This document shows, in pieces, positions 1 through 12,200 of a stretch of DNA of 64,000 bases. Where the stretch lies: the NCBI GenBank assembly GCA_964304625.1, contig OZ199839.1, forward strand, positions 11,656,001 through 11,720,000. The letters run 5' to 3'. The notes under the pieces are model-generated. The model was not told the DNA's origin and did not search any database. It was given only the letters and a program-made list of their open reading frames with translations. This DNA is from Kudoa neothunni. Lineage: Eukaryota > Cnidaria. The position numbers were made by a program, and so were the translations under genes. Every line of letters begins with the position of its first letter. The first letter of the stretch is position 1.

Positions 1-1
1 T

Positions 2-960
2 GTAACCGTAGATGAGCAACGTGCCTCGTTCAAGGGAAGGTGCCCTTTCCGACAGTACATGTCGATGAAAATGGCACAGTATGGCCTAAAGTTTTTTATA
101 TTAGTTGTTGCAGTGGCAAACTATAGCTGTAACATCAGTATAAATCTCGGAAGAAACATTTACGAAACTATTCGACAATGCGGATTGGGTGAAAGTGTTG
201 TCCTTACACTGTCAACACCACTATTCCATTCAGGTAGGAATGTTGTAGCAGACTATTTTTGTCGCTTTCCGTCGCAAACAATTTGTTGCAGAAAAAGCTT
301 ACCTAATTGAGAATTGTTCGGAAAAACAAAAAGGGGGTATCTCCTTGTTTTTTCCCTCAAGAAAAAAACCCTCTACAGTAGTACTTTCATGTGTTACGAA
401 AAATTCATGCTGACGTTTTATGTTTGTGATAAGTCGAAAGAGGTAATTCTTTTGACGAATGACACTATTGGTGATTCTGTTAGCGATGAGCTAACTAATT
501 GTAAGCCTCAAATGATTCTAAATTATAACGAAACAAAACGGGGGAGTCGACAACATCGATAAGACGTTAGCGTCGGTTTCTGTACGCAGATTCACAAGAA
601 GGTGGCCTCTAATAATGTTTTTTTAACATGGCGGATTTATTTCTAGTCAATGCATTTGCATTATTTATGGATATTTTTAATATCACAATAACCGGACGTA
701 ATTTTTTTGAAACAAGTGGCTGAAGAACTTTACAATCCCTTATTGATAAAAAATTCGTCCGAAAATAAAGTCATCAAGAAATTATCTAAGAAAATCATCG
801 TTTCGAAAAAGAATCCACCTCTGAGCTCCAAACAATCCAGATGTGAGTATTGTGAGCGTAGTAAAGATAAAAAAAACAAATAAATGATGCCAGAAATGCT
901 ACAGATACGGATACGGATTTTAATGCGTAGATCATTCCTCGAATAGTTGTTTTAGGTACG
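2..960 (+). pseudogene. piggyBac-type transposase relic, cut by the window edge
   Basis: Reading frame 2 opens inside a piggyBac DDE domain: TVDEQ, the first catalytic Asp block, is followed by RCPF.QYM. Further on come NVVADYF (second Asp block), KPQMILNYNETK (lead-in to the third Asp) and a cysteine-rich tail at about 830-930 (RCEYC ... CQKCYRYGYGF). Frame is lost at about 250-310 (stop at 308-310), again near 548 at the GGVD position, and stops interrupt the tail. It resembles the copy at 48638-51056 in the central block, but its 5' part is outside the window. It is clearly dead. The family assignment is secure; the right boundary is approximate. Confidence 0.85.
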
Positions 961-1613
961 ATAAATAAATATATTTTTATTTGTTTCGTTATATTCTCAT
1001 TAATACATGTTTTTGAGTTAATTATTTCGGTAAAAAAATTTATGTACAAACATTAAATTGATTGATAATGTCCATCGATATTTTATGAATATTTGCCGAT
1101 GCTATTACGAAAAGATTTAATATTTAAAGCTAACGCGTATTTTCCTCTGTTTTCTGCCAGCGATTTTTGTATTATTCTAAATTATGATCATTCAATTTAT
1201 CTAAGTATTACCATACAATAAAAAAGTGTGGAGTTTTACAACCTAAAAGTGTTAGATGTCATGTTATTGGGATCATTAGAGGGTTAACTGAATCTAAAAC
1301 GAATAATTTATTGTAAAATAATACAACATATTTAATTGAATTGAATTAAATTAAATTATTCTTTTTTTTTACTTTTTTTTGTAAAAGTTAAAATAATGGT
1401 TCGGTGTTCCTTGCACATTTTTAGATAACGCATAGTATGATTCACCCAAAATATATTTTTTATTCTAAAGATGATCATTAGGAGAAGCTAATTATAATTG
1501 TATAAAATATATAAATTTTAATAAATAACAAATTCGACTGTTTTTTGTAAAATCTCATTGGTTAATGATTTTTTATAATTTAAAAACTTCTGCCGATCAT
1601 TTATTCGTATCTA
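961..1613. other. AT-rich spacer with no gene seen
   Basis: There is no coding-looking frame. The minus-strand frame over 795-1049 overlaps the piggyBac tail and is a shadow. The last bases hold the poly(A) signal of the minus-strand Kunitz gene (AATAAA read on minus at 1605-1600). Confidence 0.6.
1600..1605 (-). promoter_or_regulatory. Poly(A) signal of the Kunitz gene
   Basis: AATAAA is read on the minus strand nine bases after the stop codon. This is very close but plausible for such compact genes. Confidence 0.45.
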
Positions 1614-2974
1614 TTAGCCGTTGTTTGATTTATAATAATCTTTTGATAGAGGAGAAGGTGAAAGTGTTAATTGATGAGGAGTCAGACTACAAGACGCCAA
1701 ACACAGTTCTTTCTTGGTGAATCTATTCTTATTTCCACCAATACCTTTATAAGCAAACAAATAGCAATCTCGGCTTTCACTGTCAAAGTACCACCTTGGA
1801 AGATCTAGTCTACCCTTTCCTGCACTTGGTCGTTGAAGACAAAATGCCTCAGTGTTTCTCCATGTTTGTTCACCTATTTCAATTTTATAATATTTCTAGA
1901 AAATAACTTTAATACATACTAATTGGACATTTCCCAGCACATAATTCTACGGTATCAAATTGATTCACTCCCTCGGTTTTGTTACATTCCGTTGAATAAA
2001 AAGGAAGACACGACTTAGATGTTGCGTTGTAATAGTATTTAAGACCTACTGGGCCTTCACATATGCTTTGATATGGAACTCCGCTGCATGGCCATTTTTT
2101 TTCTTTTGGTTCTATTTATACATATGTTAATTAATCAAGAAAATGAAAATTGTTCCCCACTTTTTACACATTTTTTGACACAGTCACTAAATTTCTTGAA
2201 TATTCCTCTCTCTTGATTGCTGTTTACAGCTGTATAAAGACATTGATTTTTGTCGCTATTGTAAACTATCTTCACGTCATACTGCATTTCACCTCCATCT
2301 GGCGAATTAGTTAATTTATGAGGAACCATACAATCAAACACGTTAGGTATTTCGTTTCTTTTCGCTATTAAATATACAATATGTTTTTTATAATAAAAAA
2401 AATTAGTAACCCCGGCAAGCGTTTTCACAGTCATTGTTATCTCCAAACACGTAGTTTGACTCTTCACAACCATTTGACATGAATCCTCTACATTCGGAAT
2501 ATTCTGGGGTTATGGTCCCATTTTTATCATCAATTTTTTGAGGATTATATTTAAAAAATTTTTTTTTAATTGTTTTTGTTTTAGTACAGATACTTTTCGG
2601 CTGAATTTTTATGGGATATTTGCAAGCTTCGAGCATTTCTAGAGGAGATGCAACCACTACAATGAATTATTTTAATGGTACATATTGTATTTGAAGTTAC
2701 GGTGATTTTCACATTCCTCTCTAGACTTAAAATTATTGAAATCCAATCCAGAACCTAAATAGCTAAATTCTTCACATTCAGCATCGCTTTTCTTTATTCT
2801 AAATCTTGTAGTTGGTTGTACACCATCTACTGCTTTTCCCGAACCAGTACTTGCATAATCTGCTAGCCTTATATCTAAAAAGATGTTGAGTTTTATAGCA
2901 ATAAAAATGAAAAAATAACCAAATGAAGCACAATTTAAAAATAAAGTGATTAATGCTAGAAGCATAGGAATCAT
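1614..2974 (-). CDS. Secreted multi-Kunitz (BPTI-like) protein, six exons
   Basis: Exons on the minus strand: 2974-2920, 2874-2701, 2656-2411, 2364-2161, 2111-1920, 1873-1614. The total is 1131 nt, giving 376 residues and a TAA stop. Exon 1 is a signal peptide (MIPMLLALITLFLNC). I start at the second ATG because an earlier in-frame one adds a charged stretch. Exon 2 holds a worn Kunitz unit with only two cysteines (SDAECEEFSYLGSG, then REEC). Exons 3 and 5 each hold a six-cysteine Kunitz domain. Exons 4 and 6 hold four-cysteine versions lacking the second and fourth cysteines. All five introns are 44-49 bp and phase 1. Kunitz domains usually inhibit serine proteases, but the residue after Cys2 is Thr in exon 3 and Glu in exon 5, not the Lys/Arg expected for trypsin. 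Target and role are unknown. Confidence 0.85.
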
Positions 2975-3454
2975 GTCGTTTTGTCGTGAACGCAAGTACA
3001 AAATTTCGATTGGAGATTTTATCCTATTATATATCAATCTTATTTATGAATAGGTTTCAGATAGATTATATCAATAAGTAAATGAAGGTAACATATTAAT
3101 GTATTATTCTGCGCAAATTTCACAGCTTTTTCCGGGTCCGGGAATATTTTTAGTAGAAAATCTCTTAAATTTAGTATATAACATGTATTAATCCATGAAC
3201 CTAGCCCATTGGAAGATATAAACTAAACCAGTATTAAAATGTCATTATTATAATGACTAATATTGCCAAAACTAAAGTTGAAATCGTTTAGAGTGATCAT
3301 AAATATAACATAAACCATCTTAAAATAAAAAAAACTTACAAAAACTACCATTTATAGCTTAAACTAACACAGCTTTTTACGACAACGACTTTATTCGCCC
3401 AGTTTAACCAATAGCCGTTTATTACTTCAATATATCAACCTAAATAATTTAATA

Positions 3455-3679
3455 CAGCCCGATTGGTTATCGTGGGATCGGGTATTTGGTGGTTTTGATT
3501 TTATGCCATGTTTGTTTAAATTATTCAATTATTTTAAAATCTTTCATAATGTATATTCTAGAAGAGAACATCAAAAAAATTTTTGTCCAATCCCGTAATA
3601 TCCCGGTATCGCGTTGTGTCGTCGTATTGAGTGGTTTCTCCCTACTCCCGTTGAACCAAGCAATAGCAAGGTCAGACTG
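3455..3679. mobile_element. 225-bp MITE with TA duplication, pogo/Tigger-like ends
   Basis: The left end CAGCCCGATTGG and the reverse complement of the right end (CAGTCTGACCTTGC) are imperfect inverted repeats, each bordered by TA (3453-3454 and 3680-3681). The last 60 bp recur, diverged, at about 17270-17335 (GTTGAACCA.GCAA.AGC pattern). It has no coding capacity. The ends and TA target fit non-autonomous members of the Tc1/mariner-pogo superfamily. Confidence 0.55.
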
Positions 3680-4294
3680 TAATTATATAAAGTAATATCG
3701 ATAAATCCTTGCTGATTTAAATCGATGAAACTTCATTTATGCAAAAGCCTCAATGAAATCTTATAGCATAGTTTTAGCATTAAGGACATTAATTTATGTG
3801 GTTACAATTCATTATTATTATTTTTTTTGTAGAAAACGTGCATCTTATTGTTATTTAAAATCATAAAAAACTTTTAGCATGTCCTTATCAATTTATATAT
3901 CTTACAAGTACTGGTATAAGGAGTGTTTTGGGCACATACCTACATTACACAGTATTTCAACACCAACATGCAAACGAAGTGCACATTAGTATCAAATCAC
4001 AAATTTATTCCGAATCAGAGGTTTTATTGTATCTAAAAACACTCCAAATCAATGTAATTAAAGGTTTTGGAGTAGGTTATGGGATTTGTGGGTTGTTTAT
4101 CATTTATTAATACAAATGCGAATGATGACGTCATTCGGTTGGGTCTACTCTCTACGCGGATATAAATGTTCATTATTGTTATCATAGTTTTAGGTGATGG
4201 GTTTTCTATTTTATCTAACCATTTAAATAATATAATGTGATATTTTAAGACTGCGTAACTGTGTTGTAGTCAAGAGTATATTAAAGTTTATCCT

Positions 4295-4333
4295 TTATAT
4301 ATATATATATTATATATATATATATATATATAA
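4295..4333. repeat. (TA)n microsatellite
   Basis: A run of TA dinucleotides with one phase break is flanked by CCTTTATA on the left and TATAAAGG on the right, so the whole tract is close to a perfect palindrome. Confidence 0.9.
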
Positions 4334-4344
4334 AGGGGGACAGC

Positions 4345-4860
4345 CGGTATGTGTATGCGCCCCTAAGTACGTATGTGCTACAAAACTTTTCCCTATAGAT
4401 AGATATTTATATAATTTGCGATAATTGAAAAATTGTCGCATTTGTTACTACACTGACTAAGTTTAAAAATTAATGTAGGAAATTGTGTTGTCATCGTTGT
4501 TAAGTTTGTTAAGTGGATTACATGGTTTCATTAATAAGATCAATGTGTTAGTTCATGGCAATATAGATCTAACAGGACGTCTGCAAGTTGTTTTGAACGT
4601 TTTTAGTGATTCATTCTTATGCTATATATATACGACTTCAAGATACATCTTATATCGTTCATCTATCTGTATATTTAAAGTAGATGTGTGCTTCAATACA
4701 CTCCTTATTTTTGGAACTTTTTATATATTTGGCTTGATAAATACACTTTAAAAGTCCTATAGGTGGAATGTAATATAGGAAAAATATGCAAATTTGATAA
4801 ATTAATGAAGAATTGGTAGCGCCTATTATACTATTGTAGTCAGATGGATTCAATCCTTAC
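4345..4860. repeat. Dispersed repeat, copy 1 (partner at 13275-13795)
   Basis: Shared landmarks in the same order as the second copy: AAGTACG.ATGTGC.AC.AAA near the start, AAGTTTGTTAAG.(A/G)GATTACATG, ACACTC.(C/T)TAT near the middle, and GAATTGGTAG.GC near the end. The copies are well diverged with small indels. No protein reads through both, so the short open frames here (4485-4751 plus, 4659-4853 minus) are not genes. Nature unknown. Confidence 0.55.
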
Positions 4861-5089
4861 ATACTAAAACTATGTCCCCAAATTTCATTATAGTGACCGT
4901 TAGACTTAATGTTTAGCGATGAGAGTTAATGTATAGATTGAAATCTTACTTTATCTAATTATTTAACATATTTTTGTTTTTAGTAAGGAGCTACACAACA
5001 GTTGTTAGAAGAGAGTGTAAAAATGTGTTGGATAAAGATATTAATTTGAGCAAAAAAAATTAATTATCGTAAGTTATTATTGTGTTATT

Positions 5090-5490
5090 CAGGTTTTTCT
5101 ACTTTCAATATCTCTCTAAAATGATCCCAATTTTTTACTATGCCAAACACAGTCGTTAAAAGTACGATATATAAAAAAAGATTTATTTATCTCTCCTTAG
5201 GGTTAACCAAAAGAGTCTGATATTTTTTTATTTTTAAATAGTATTCTTCTATGATGAAATTTTCTCAATCCCATGAGTAGCTGGGCAGTTTGCGCTAATA
5301 TCGTACAAAATGGTTTTAATTTAAATTAAAAAAGTAATTTGCTTAAGTTATCTTCCATTTACATAGTATTCGACATCCTATGATTTCCATAAAACGATCA
5401 TAATCCTAATTTCATATATCACAATGGTTAAAAGTACGATATATTAAAATTATTTTAGGTTAAGCTTTTTAAAAGGATTTTTCAACTCAA
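5090..5490. repeat. Imperfect tandem duplication of about 270-bp period
   Basis: TTAAAAGTACGATATAT occurs near 5155 and again near 5428, each preceded by a similar AAAATGATC..AAT stretch. The rest of the unit is weakly conserved. It lies upstream of the receptor gene; no function is visible. Confidence 0.4.
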
Positions 5491-5800
5491 AATATTTCTC
5501 TTACAATGCGAACCTCGCATTTTAAGCAATATATACATATACATAGATTCGGATATATATAGATATAAACGATAAGACACGTGATAAAAATGAATAGAAA
5601 TTTATTATATATATTTGTCTTCCGTAAACTTCTAAATTTCTCCTAGTAAAGCTCTATTTAATGTAATTCTAATAATATTGTTCGGTTTTATTTGTCAAAT
5701 TAAATAAAATTTTACAAAGATTAAACCGATTTATGCCAAGGAACAATTATCAAACTTCGATCAATTGCCGAATGAATAGTGTATTTAACTATCATATTAA

Positions 5801-5812
5801 TAGCTCATTATC
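5801..5812 (+). promoter_or_regulatory. TAGCTCATTATC motif shared upstream of both receptor start codons
   Basis: The same 12-mer sits 17 bases before the ATG at 5830 and 2 bases before the first ATG at 56018 (56004-56015), while the surrounding sequence differs. TCATTA resembles an initiator core. It could mark the transcription start or a conserved 5'UTR. Confidence 0.35.
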
Positions 5813-5829
5813 CCATCATTTACGTAAGC

Positions 5830-6228
5830 ATGAAAATAATTTTGATAACATTATTTTTAATTGCCTCCAAAGTTTTGACTAATGGTAGTAATTTCGATGT
5901 GAACAAATGAAAATTCAATTTTCACGTATTTATTACATAGTGAATAACTTGGAAGAATGTAATATTCATTACGCATATAAGGCTAATTTGAATGTGCTGG
6001 ATGTGAGTATAAACATTCCAAAGCGACCCGTATACATTGATGTCGGCTGGAAGTTGGTAAATTCACAAAGCAGAACCCCAATTCTGATGTCTCGGAAAAG
6101 TTTGATCAAATGTGATAGTGATGGTGCATGTCCTATGTCAATTTTTGACGTAAGCAGATTGAACTCCTATCTACTTTTCATTGATACAGACGCGTGCTTA
6201 CAAAGAGAGCCACTAAAAATATACAGAG
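5830..6228 (+). CDS. Receptor exons 1-2: signal peptide and first ectodomain module
   Basis: Exon 1 (5830-5884) encodes MKIILITLFLIASKVLTN, a typical signal peptide, and splits a codon at phase 1. After a 56-bp intron, exon 2 (5941-6228) opens with NNLEECNIHYAYKANL and carries KCDSDGACPMSI, the mid-module cysteine pair, closing at EPLKIYR before a GT donor. The paralogous exons at 56018-56087 and 56144-56431 align without gaps in this part (NNLEKCNIHYAYKSNL, KCESDGVCPMSI). This supports both the start and the splice sites. Confidence 0.75.
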
Positions 6229-9200
6229 GTAAATTTCAGGATAACCAATTAGATAAAAATCTCATCCCTATTATCTAGATAGAATAAATATTGATATTGA
6301 TTATATTATAACTGAAGATTCAAAAATAGTACTTCAAAGTGAACTCTTTAAGCATAAGAAATATATGTGTCACATTATTATACGAGGAAAAAATCATTAT
6401 AGTGCTGTTAGATTAGCATATGAGTCAATATACAATTATTGTGATGAACCTTTTTATACTATACCCCAAAATTTCCTCGGTGTGATATTGACAGTTGAAG
6501 TAAAGGACATAAGTTATCCGATTGATGTTACTATTAAAAGTGATTTAATATTTTAGTTATTTTTCATAACTCATTTAGAAAATATGTTGAGAGAGAATCC
6601 ATATTTATTTGATATTATTGACATTCATAGAATTATGATAGAATTTGATAAGAATTCTTTTGATAATTATAATTTATATTTGATTGATAATCTTCAATTC
6701 AATGAAGAAAAATCTGAGCTCTATCAAAAAGAAAACAAAGTGTCAAAAAGAACGCAGTCATCTAGTCGGAAAATTTTATTGCGATTATTCTTTTATTTTT
6801 GTCAGAGTATCTTAGATTAGAGAATATTGAAAACAAAAAAAGTTTTCTATTACACATGCATCTACGTAAGAAAATTATTACAGATTTTAATATAATTGAA
6901 TTTAGGTAATATTGAGGAAGATATAACTCTGATTAATGAATTTAGTCGGTTCAAAATAATTGTAGACTCAAATTATTATGGATATCCTATCAGATACGTA
7001 TTGGATGAATATAATGGAGATAAATTAGAGAAAAGATTTACTTGTAATGAAGACGATAGAAGTGGTTGCATTGGATTTGTTGTTGATAATGTTGTTATTT
7101 TTGAAAAGGCATTACTAAAATCCTACAGAATAAAATGGAGGCATGGGTTCGAATATTTTGAAAAATTAATTCGATGGAAAGCTACGATGATAAAATTTTA
7201 TCATTCAGTTGGGTCCAATAATATAAATGTTTGGTCAAATATACCAGTAGAATACAACCTAAGTTGTTTCTACACATTGACTAGGGTTGATACTTTGTGG
7301 GATGGGTACCATGTGGCGGGAACTTACGATTCGTATGGCCCGCATTCTCATATTGGCTATAAATCATGCCAAAATTACACAATTGACCTTTCGTCTATCA
7401 CTCCCAAAACGTTGCACATATATATACCTCAGCTGAATTATGTGGATTCCATTAGAAATATATATGAAAAATATAAATTTCGAATTTCTAAATTCGAAGA
7501 TGGGCTCAAAATAACAACAGTTTTCAGAAAAGAATATTGTAATATAGAATTTGTTGATTTAAAAAAAAAATTAAAGTACATGTATTCCAAAGAAACTATG
7601 TTCAGTCAAAGTTATGATGCATATACCTGTGAATCTAAATATTCGTATCCATCAGATATTGAAAAAAGCAATATTGTTGGAATTTATTTAAAATCACTTG
7701 AAACAGACAGCGTCTTCTATGTTGATCTACTTTACAGTAATAAATACAATATGATGTATGATAATTTATTAAAACATATAATAGACGATGAAGACTTCAA
7801 TGTACAAATTAGTCGGTCAGTTTCTGGCCAACTGAGCCTTGAATTTACAGAACCAATGGATATTACTTCATTAGATTATATAAAGATATTTCAAGTGGAT
7901 GGTCTTAAAAATGACTTGCAATTATTTCATAAGGAATCTAATTGGAAAAGCGATGTTAGGGGAAAATTATCCCAATTAGGATTGGGAGTATTATTAGCTA
8001 AAACTGTTTACTTAAAGATAAAATTTCAATCTGGTTCCATTTTTAACAAAATTCTATCATTGCGTAAGAAAAATTTGGTTGATGTGTTTATATGAATTTT
8101 TATTTTAGCTGATATTTCGGTGGATCCTTATGTGAAAGTTAATGAAAGAAATGTTGAAATTATTCCTCTGAATGTCGTAAATGTTGAAGGAGAATGTAAA
8201 TTGGTGTTAGATTCATACAATGGATCTGACGAATATACAACATTAAGACAATCTTATATCGATAAATGCAACGAAAAAATAGTTATTGAGAATCTAAAAA
8301 AGAAAAATGATATTTATATCTACAGAGACAACCAACTGATTATTAGACAATCCTTCACTTTATGTATGATTAAATTATTCCATTAAGGAAATTCCAAATG
8401 AATATTGCAAATATAATAATTACTTTAAATATTTACTGAAATATGAAATATTAATTACACTATTAAATTGTACTATTTTTTATAATATTATGATTATATT
8501 TAATAGTTTATTATTTAAAACTATAAGTATAATTGATTCAATATTATAATCTTGATAAATTATAGACAACAAAAATTTGATAACTGGACTGGAATACTAT
8601 AATGATAAAATTTTGATTCGTCACAATAAACAAATTAATGAAGATTCAAGTTGCACGATTGAGGTTAAAGAGATTGATACAAATGTACAAATATTATCTC
8701 AAAAATGCAATCCTGCTACAGATTCCTGTAATGCTATTAAAGATTGTACTAATGTCACCATTGATATGGTATATAATAAGATATTTAAGCTTAAACTTTC
8801 CGTCAATGATGATGTGGAAGAGGTTAACGTTCGAGAAAGTGATTATATGGAAATTAGTAAAATGCTTTAAATAATTATTAATGATAGTTCCATTTGAGAT
8901 AATTTGGGAACACCGGTGGGAGAAAAACACATTAAAAATATTCCATCGAATGTCTGGTATTGATGTCAAATGCTGTTACAAATTCGGTGTCACTAATAAA
9001 TCCAAAAATAAACATTTAAATGGAAGCAAAATGTTTCATAATTGTCGGCCCGTAGAATGCAATAACTTTATCTACAGGCCTCGATCACTTTATGATTTAT
9101 CGAAAAATTATACACACATAATTTTTAGTTATCAAATTGAAAGAAAAACCTCTGTCAAGTATTACAATATAGGTATGTTTAATATTGTAGGCACTTGTCT

Positions 9201-12200
9201 CATTTTTGTCTATTGCAGTAAGGCCTTGATATAGATTAATTAATGATTGATTAGTGTTTGTCAACATAAAAAGTTCACTAAATTCTGTTAGTTAACCTTT
9301 GAAGAGTTCTAAATACTAAATTTAATTTTTGGTTTAATCAAATTCAAAATTATAGAAATTGGTGGCCTCGCTATTGCGTGGTTTTTTGGTAAAATAATCC
9401 GATTAGTCCTATATTTTATTATTATATAAACAATGTTAGGAATATCTCAGAGAAGCATAGAAGATAAAATCCTAATAATTCAATATTACGAATTGTTTAA
9501 TGCGAAGATCAGGTGTCAATATGATGATAATGAAGCATGTTCGCCTACGAAGTATTGACCAGATTTTAGTTTTCGAGAAAGAAGAATAGGTCATTCCCCT
9601 CTATCTGTGCGATATTATTAAATAAAGTTACTTGGTGTGTGCAAGAATTTCGATTGAGTGAATACGAATTTCACTTGGAAAATACAACCAGATTGAGAGT
9701 GGGTTGAATAATTGGATTGTTAGTATGCGAGCAAAAAAGAGACAAAATTTAGAATTACGGAAAGGCAATTCTTGAGAAAACATGATTCTGATCAAAAAAT
9801 TTCATTTTAGTGATGGGTGGTTTTGTAAATTCAAAATTGGTTGAGTTTAAATAACAGCAAGCTCGATAAATAGGCAACTAGCGCTGATATGTCAGTTAAT
9901 GAATGATTGAAAAACTTTTAGAAGAAATAAGTAATTATAGTCATAAAAATAATTTTAATCCTGATAAATCTATTCTTTGCGAAAAACTTTCCCAGTGTAC
10001 ACATACATTAAAAAGGAAATCTATGAGAGAGGTTGAAAAAATAAAATAAATAATTTCCCCTTTGGTAACTGACTCATTATACGGCAATAGCTATTGCTTT
10101 ATGTTGTTGGTAAGTTTCAACGAAATAGCTGAATATCTGTAGCCATTTTTTATCTGATACTAAAGGACGTAGATAATAAATTTATTGAAAAAAGTGGAAA
10201 CGATTATATACTACGAGATCAATACCTTTCTTAACTCAATAAATAATACATTTAAAAATATCAAATGAATTTTTCTCCCTAAAATTGTAACTAGCAACGT
10301 GCAGGCAATCAGCCTCAGTATTATTCTTAGTTTCAAAACTAATTATGCATAGATTTCGTACACAATTCTTTTATTTAACGTGGATACCACAAATGCCTCG
10401 GGATACACGATATAATGCTGTTTAAATACCCTAAAAAATGTCTGAGAAACAATCAGTAGTTTTGTTATCGTAAATTGTTTCAAGAATCCTCCTATTTTTG
10501 GTAGTTGTGGTTTATTCGATTAAAAATATTTAATATATATAATAATAAATAATTAATTGATTCTAATTATGAAATGTATGTAATTATTAATGGGACTATT
10601 TGTGTCTCGTTTGCTTCGATTATTTTAGAAGATCTCGATGATGTTGTCGATATGGATGCCACTGAAACTGTTTATGATAATTAATCTGAGAGCTATGGCA
10701 TAAGAAACTAAAAATTCCTGTTCATAATTAATATGGCGACTTTGATTTCGAATACAAACAGTTTCAACGAAACAACTAAAAGTCTCAATCAGCATAATTA
10801 GAAAAACCTTCAGCCCTGTTCCCTCTACATCCTGTTATGGATCGTTATAGGAAATATTTAAACCACAAAAAACTAAAATGAATTTCTATCTCGTCAAAAA
10901 ATTTTAATATTAATATTTTGTGAGCATGCTCGAGACCTCGATATGCGAGGAGCCTCGTTTTTGCGTGGTAAATCGCATTCCCCACAAAACCTCCCTATAT
11001 CGAGGCTTTACTGTAATTTTTTAATGGCTGAGATACATTAAAAAACTAAAGTTGTTCTCGATCTATCTTATGCTTAAAAATACTATTAATTTTCAAACGG
11101 GACCTGATAGGACCTCTATTATTTGTTTAATTTAATATACAATCTTAACGTTTTTATTTTAAACAACAAATAAACCAATATGAAATCAAATTAAAAGTAT
11201 TATTTATAGATTTCTTTAAATTATATACGTTAACGTTGAAATGAAATGATAGCATAATTCTTATGTATTAATAATGGTTAATCATGAATTTTTCATAACA
11301 AAGGTGTTTCCGTTCAGAGACAAATGCATATGAATATTGGAAATCATATCCATTCGAATTTTAAAATGTTGACATATATTTTATCTAAAATACATAAATT
11401 GGATGAGTAGATATTTTTGATTTCGCTAAAGTAATTTAAAGCAAATATTTTATTGTTTAAATTTAATTATGTAAAATTCTTCATTTTCTGCAACAGAAAA
11501 GAATGAAGTATTTAAGTTTTTTAGGCACACGTTATTTCCTTACGTAGGTTGTATTGTTATAATGTCGACAACTCAAAATTTAGAAATAAAACGATAACTG
11601 ATAATCAGAAAAATTAAAATATATTATAACTATTACTTAAGATTGTTCAAATTTATAACATTTTTTATTTATCACTCGTATATCTATTACTATATATTTC
11701 ATATTTAAGAATGGATGTAATATGTTAAACTCGCTCATCCTTTATATAAAATAAATATTAGAACAAAATTATTATTAAATTTAATATTAGTTAAAAATTT
11801 GTGAGTTTAAATAATTTTCTTAAGATTGTATAATTTTATTCTGAATTGACCCTACTAAAAATGAAATTCACGGATGAGACTTGTGTTACTTGTGCAAATA
11901 TAATATAACATTTATTATAAATAAATATATTAGGTCATTCCAAGCATGATTATATGCTTGCGAAATACGGTGATTCAATTTATTATAGACCCATTTTTGA
12001 AGCAGAAGTAACAGAAACATCCGATCAAATGTGGTATGTACATAAAGGTGGATTATTGAAAAAAGTTACGGAAAACACAAAGAAAATAGATGTTAATAAA
12101 CTGACATGCATGTCATTAAAACCAGAAGCCAAATTTGACTACAAATTAATTATCAACCATGGAGCCGCCCAAACAGCAATTTTTATTGATTATTATCCTG

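Noticed and set aside
4485-4853. Overlapping open frames on both strands
   Set aside because: They lie in a dispersed repeat whose other copy (13275-13795) does not keep either frame.
4814-4856. Possible tRNA gene or SINE head with TGGTAGCGC and GGATTCAATCC
   Set aside because: The B-box match is poor on alignment and no cloverleaf can be drawn; the diverged copy does not preserve it.
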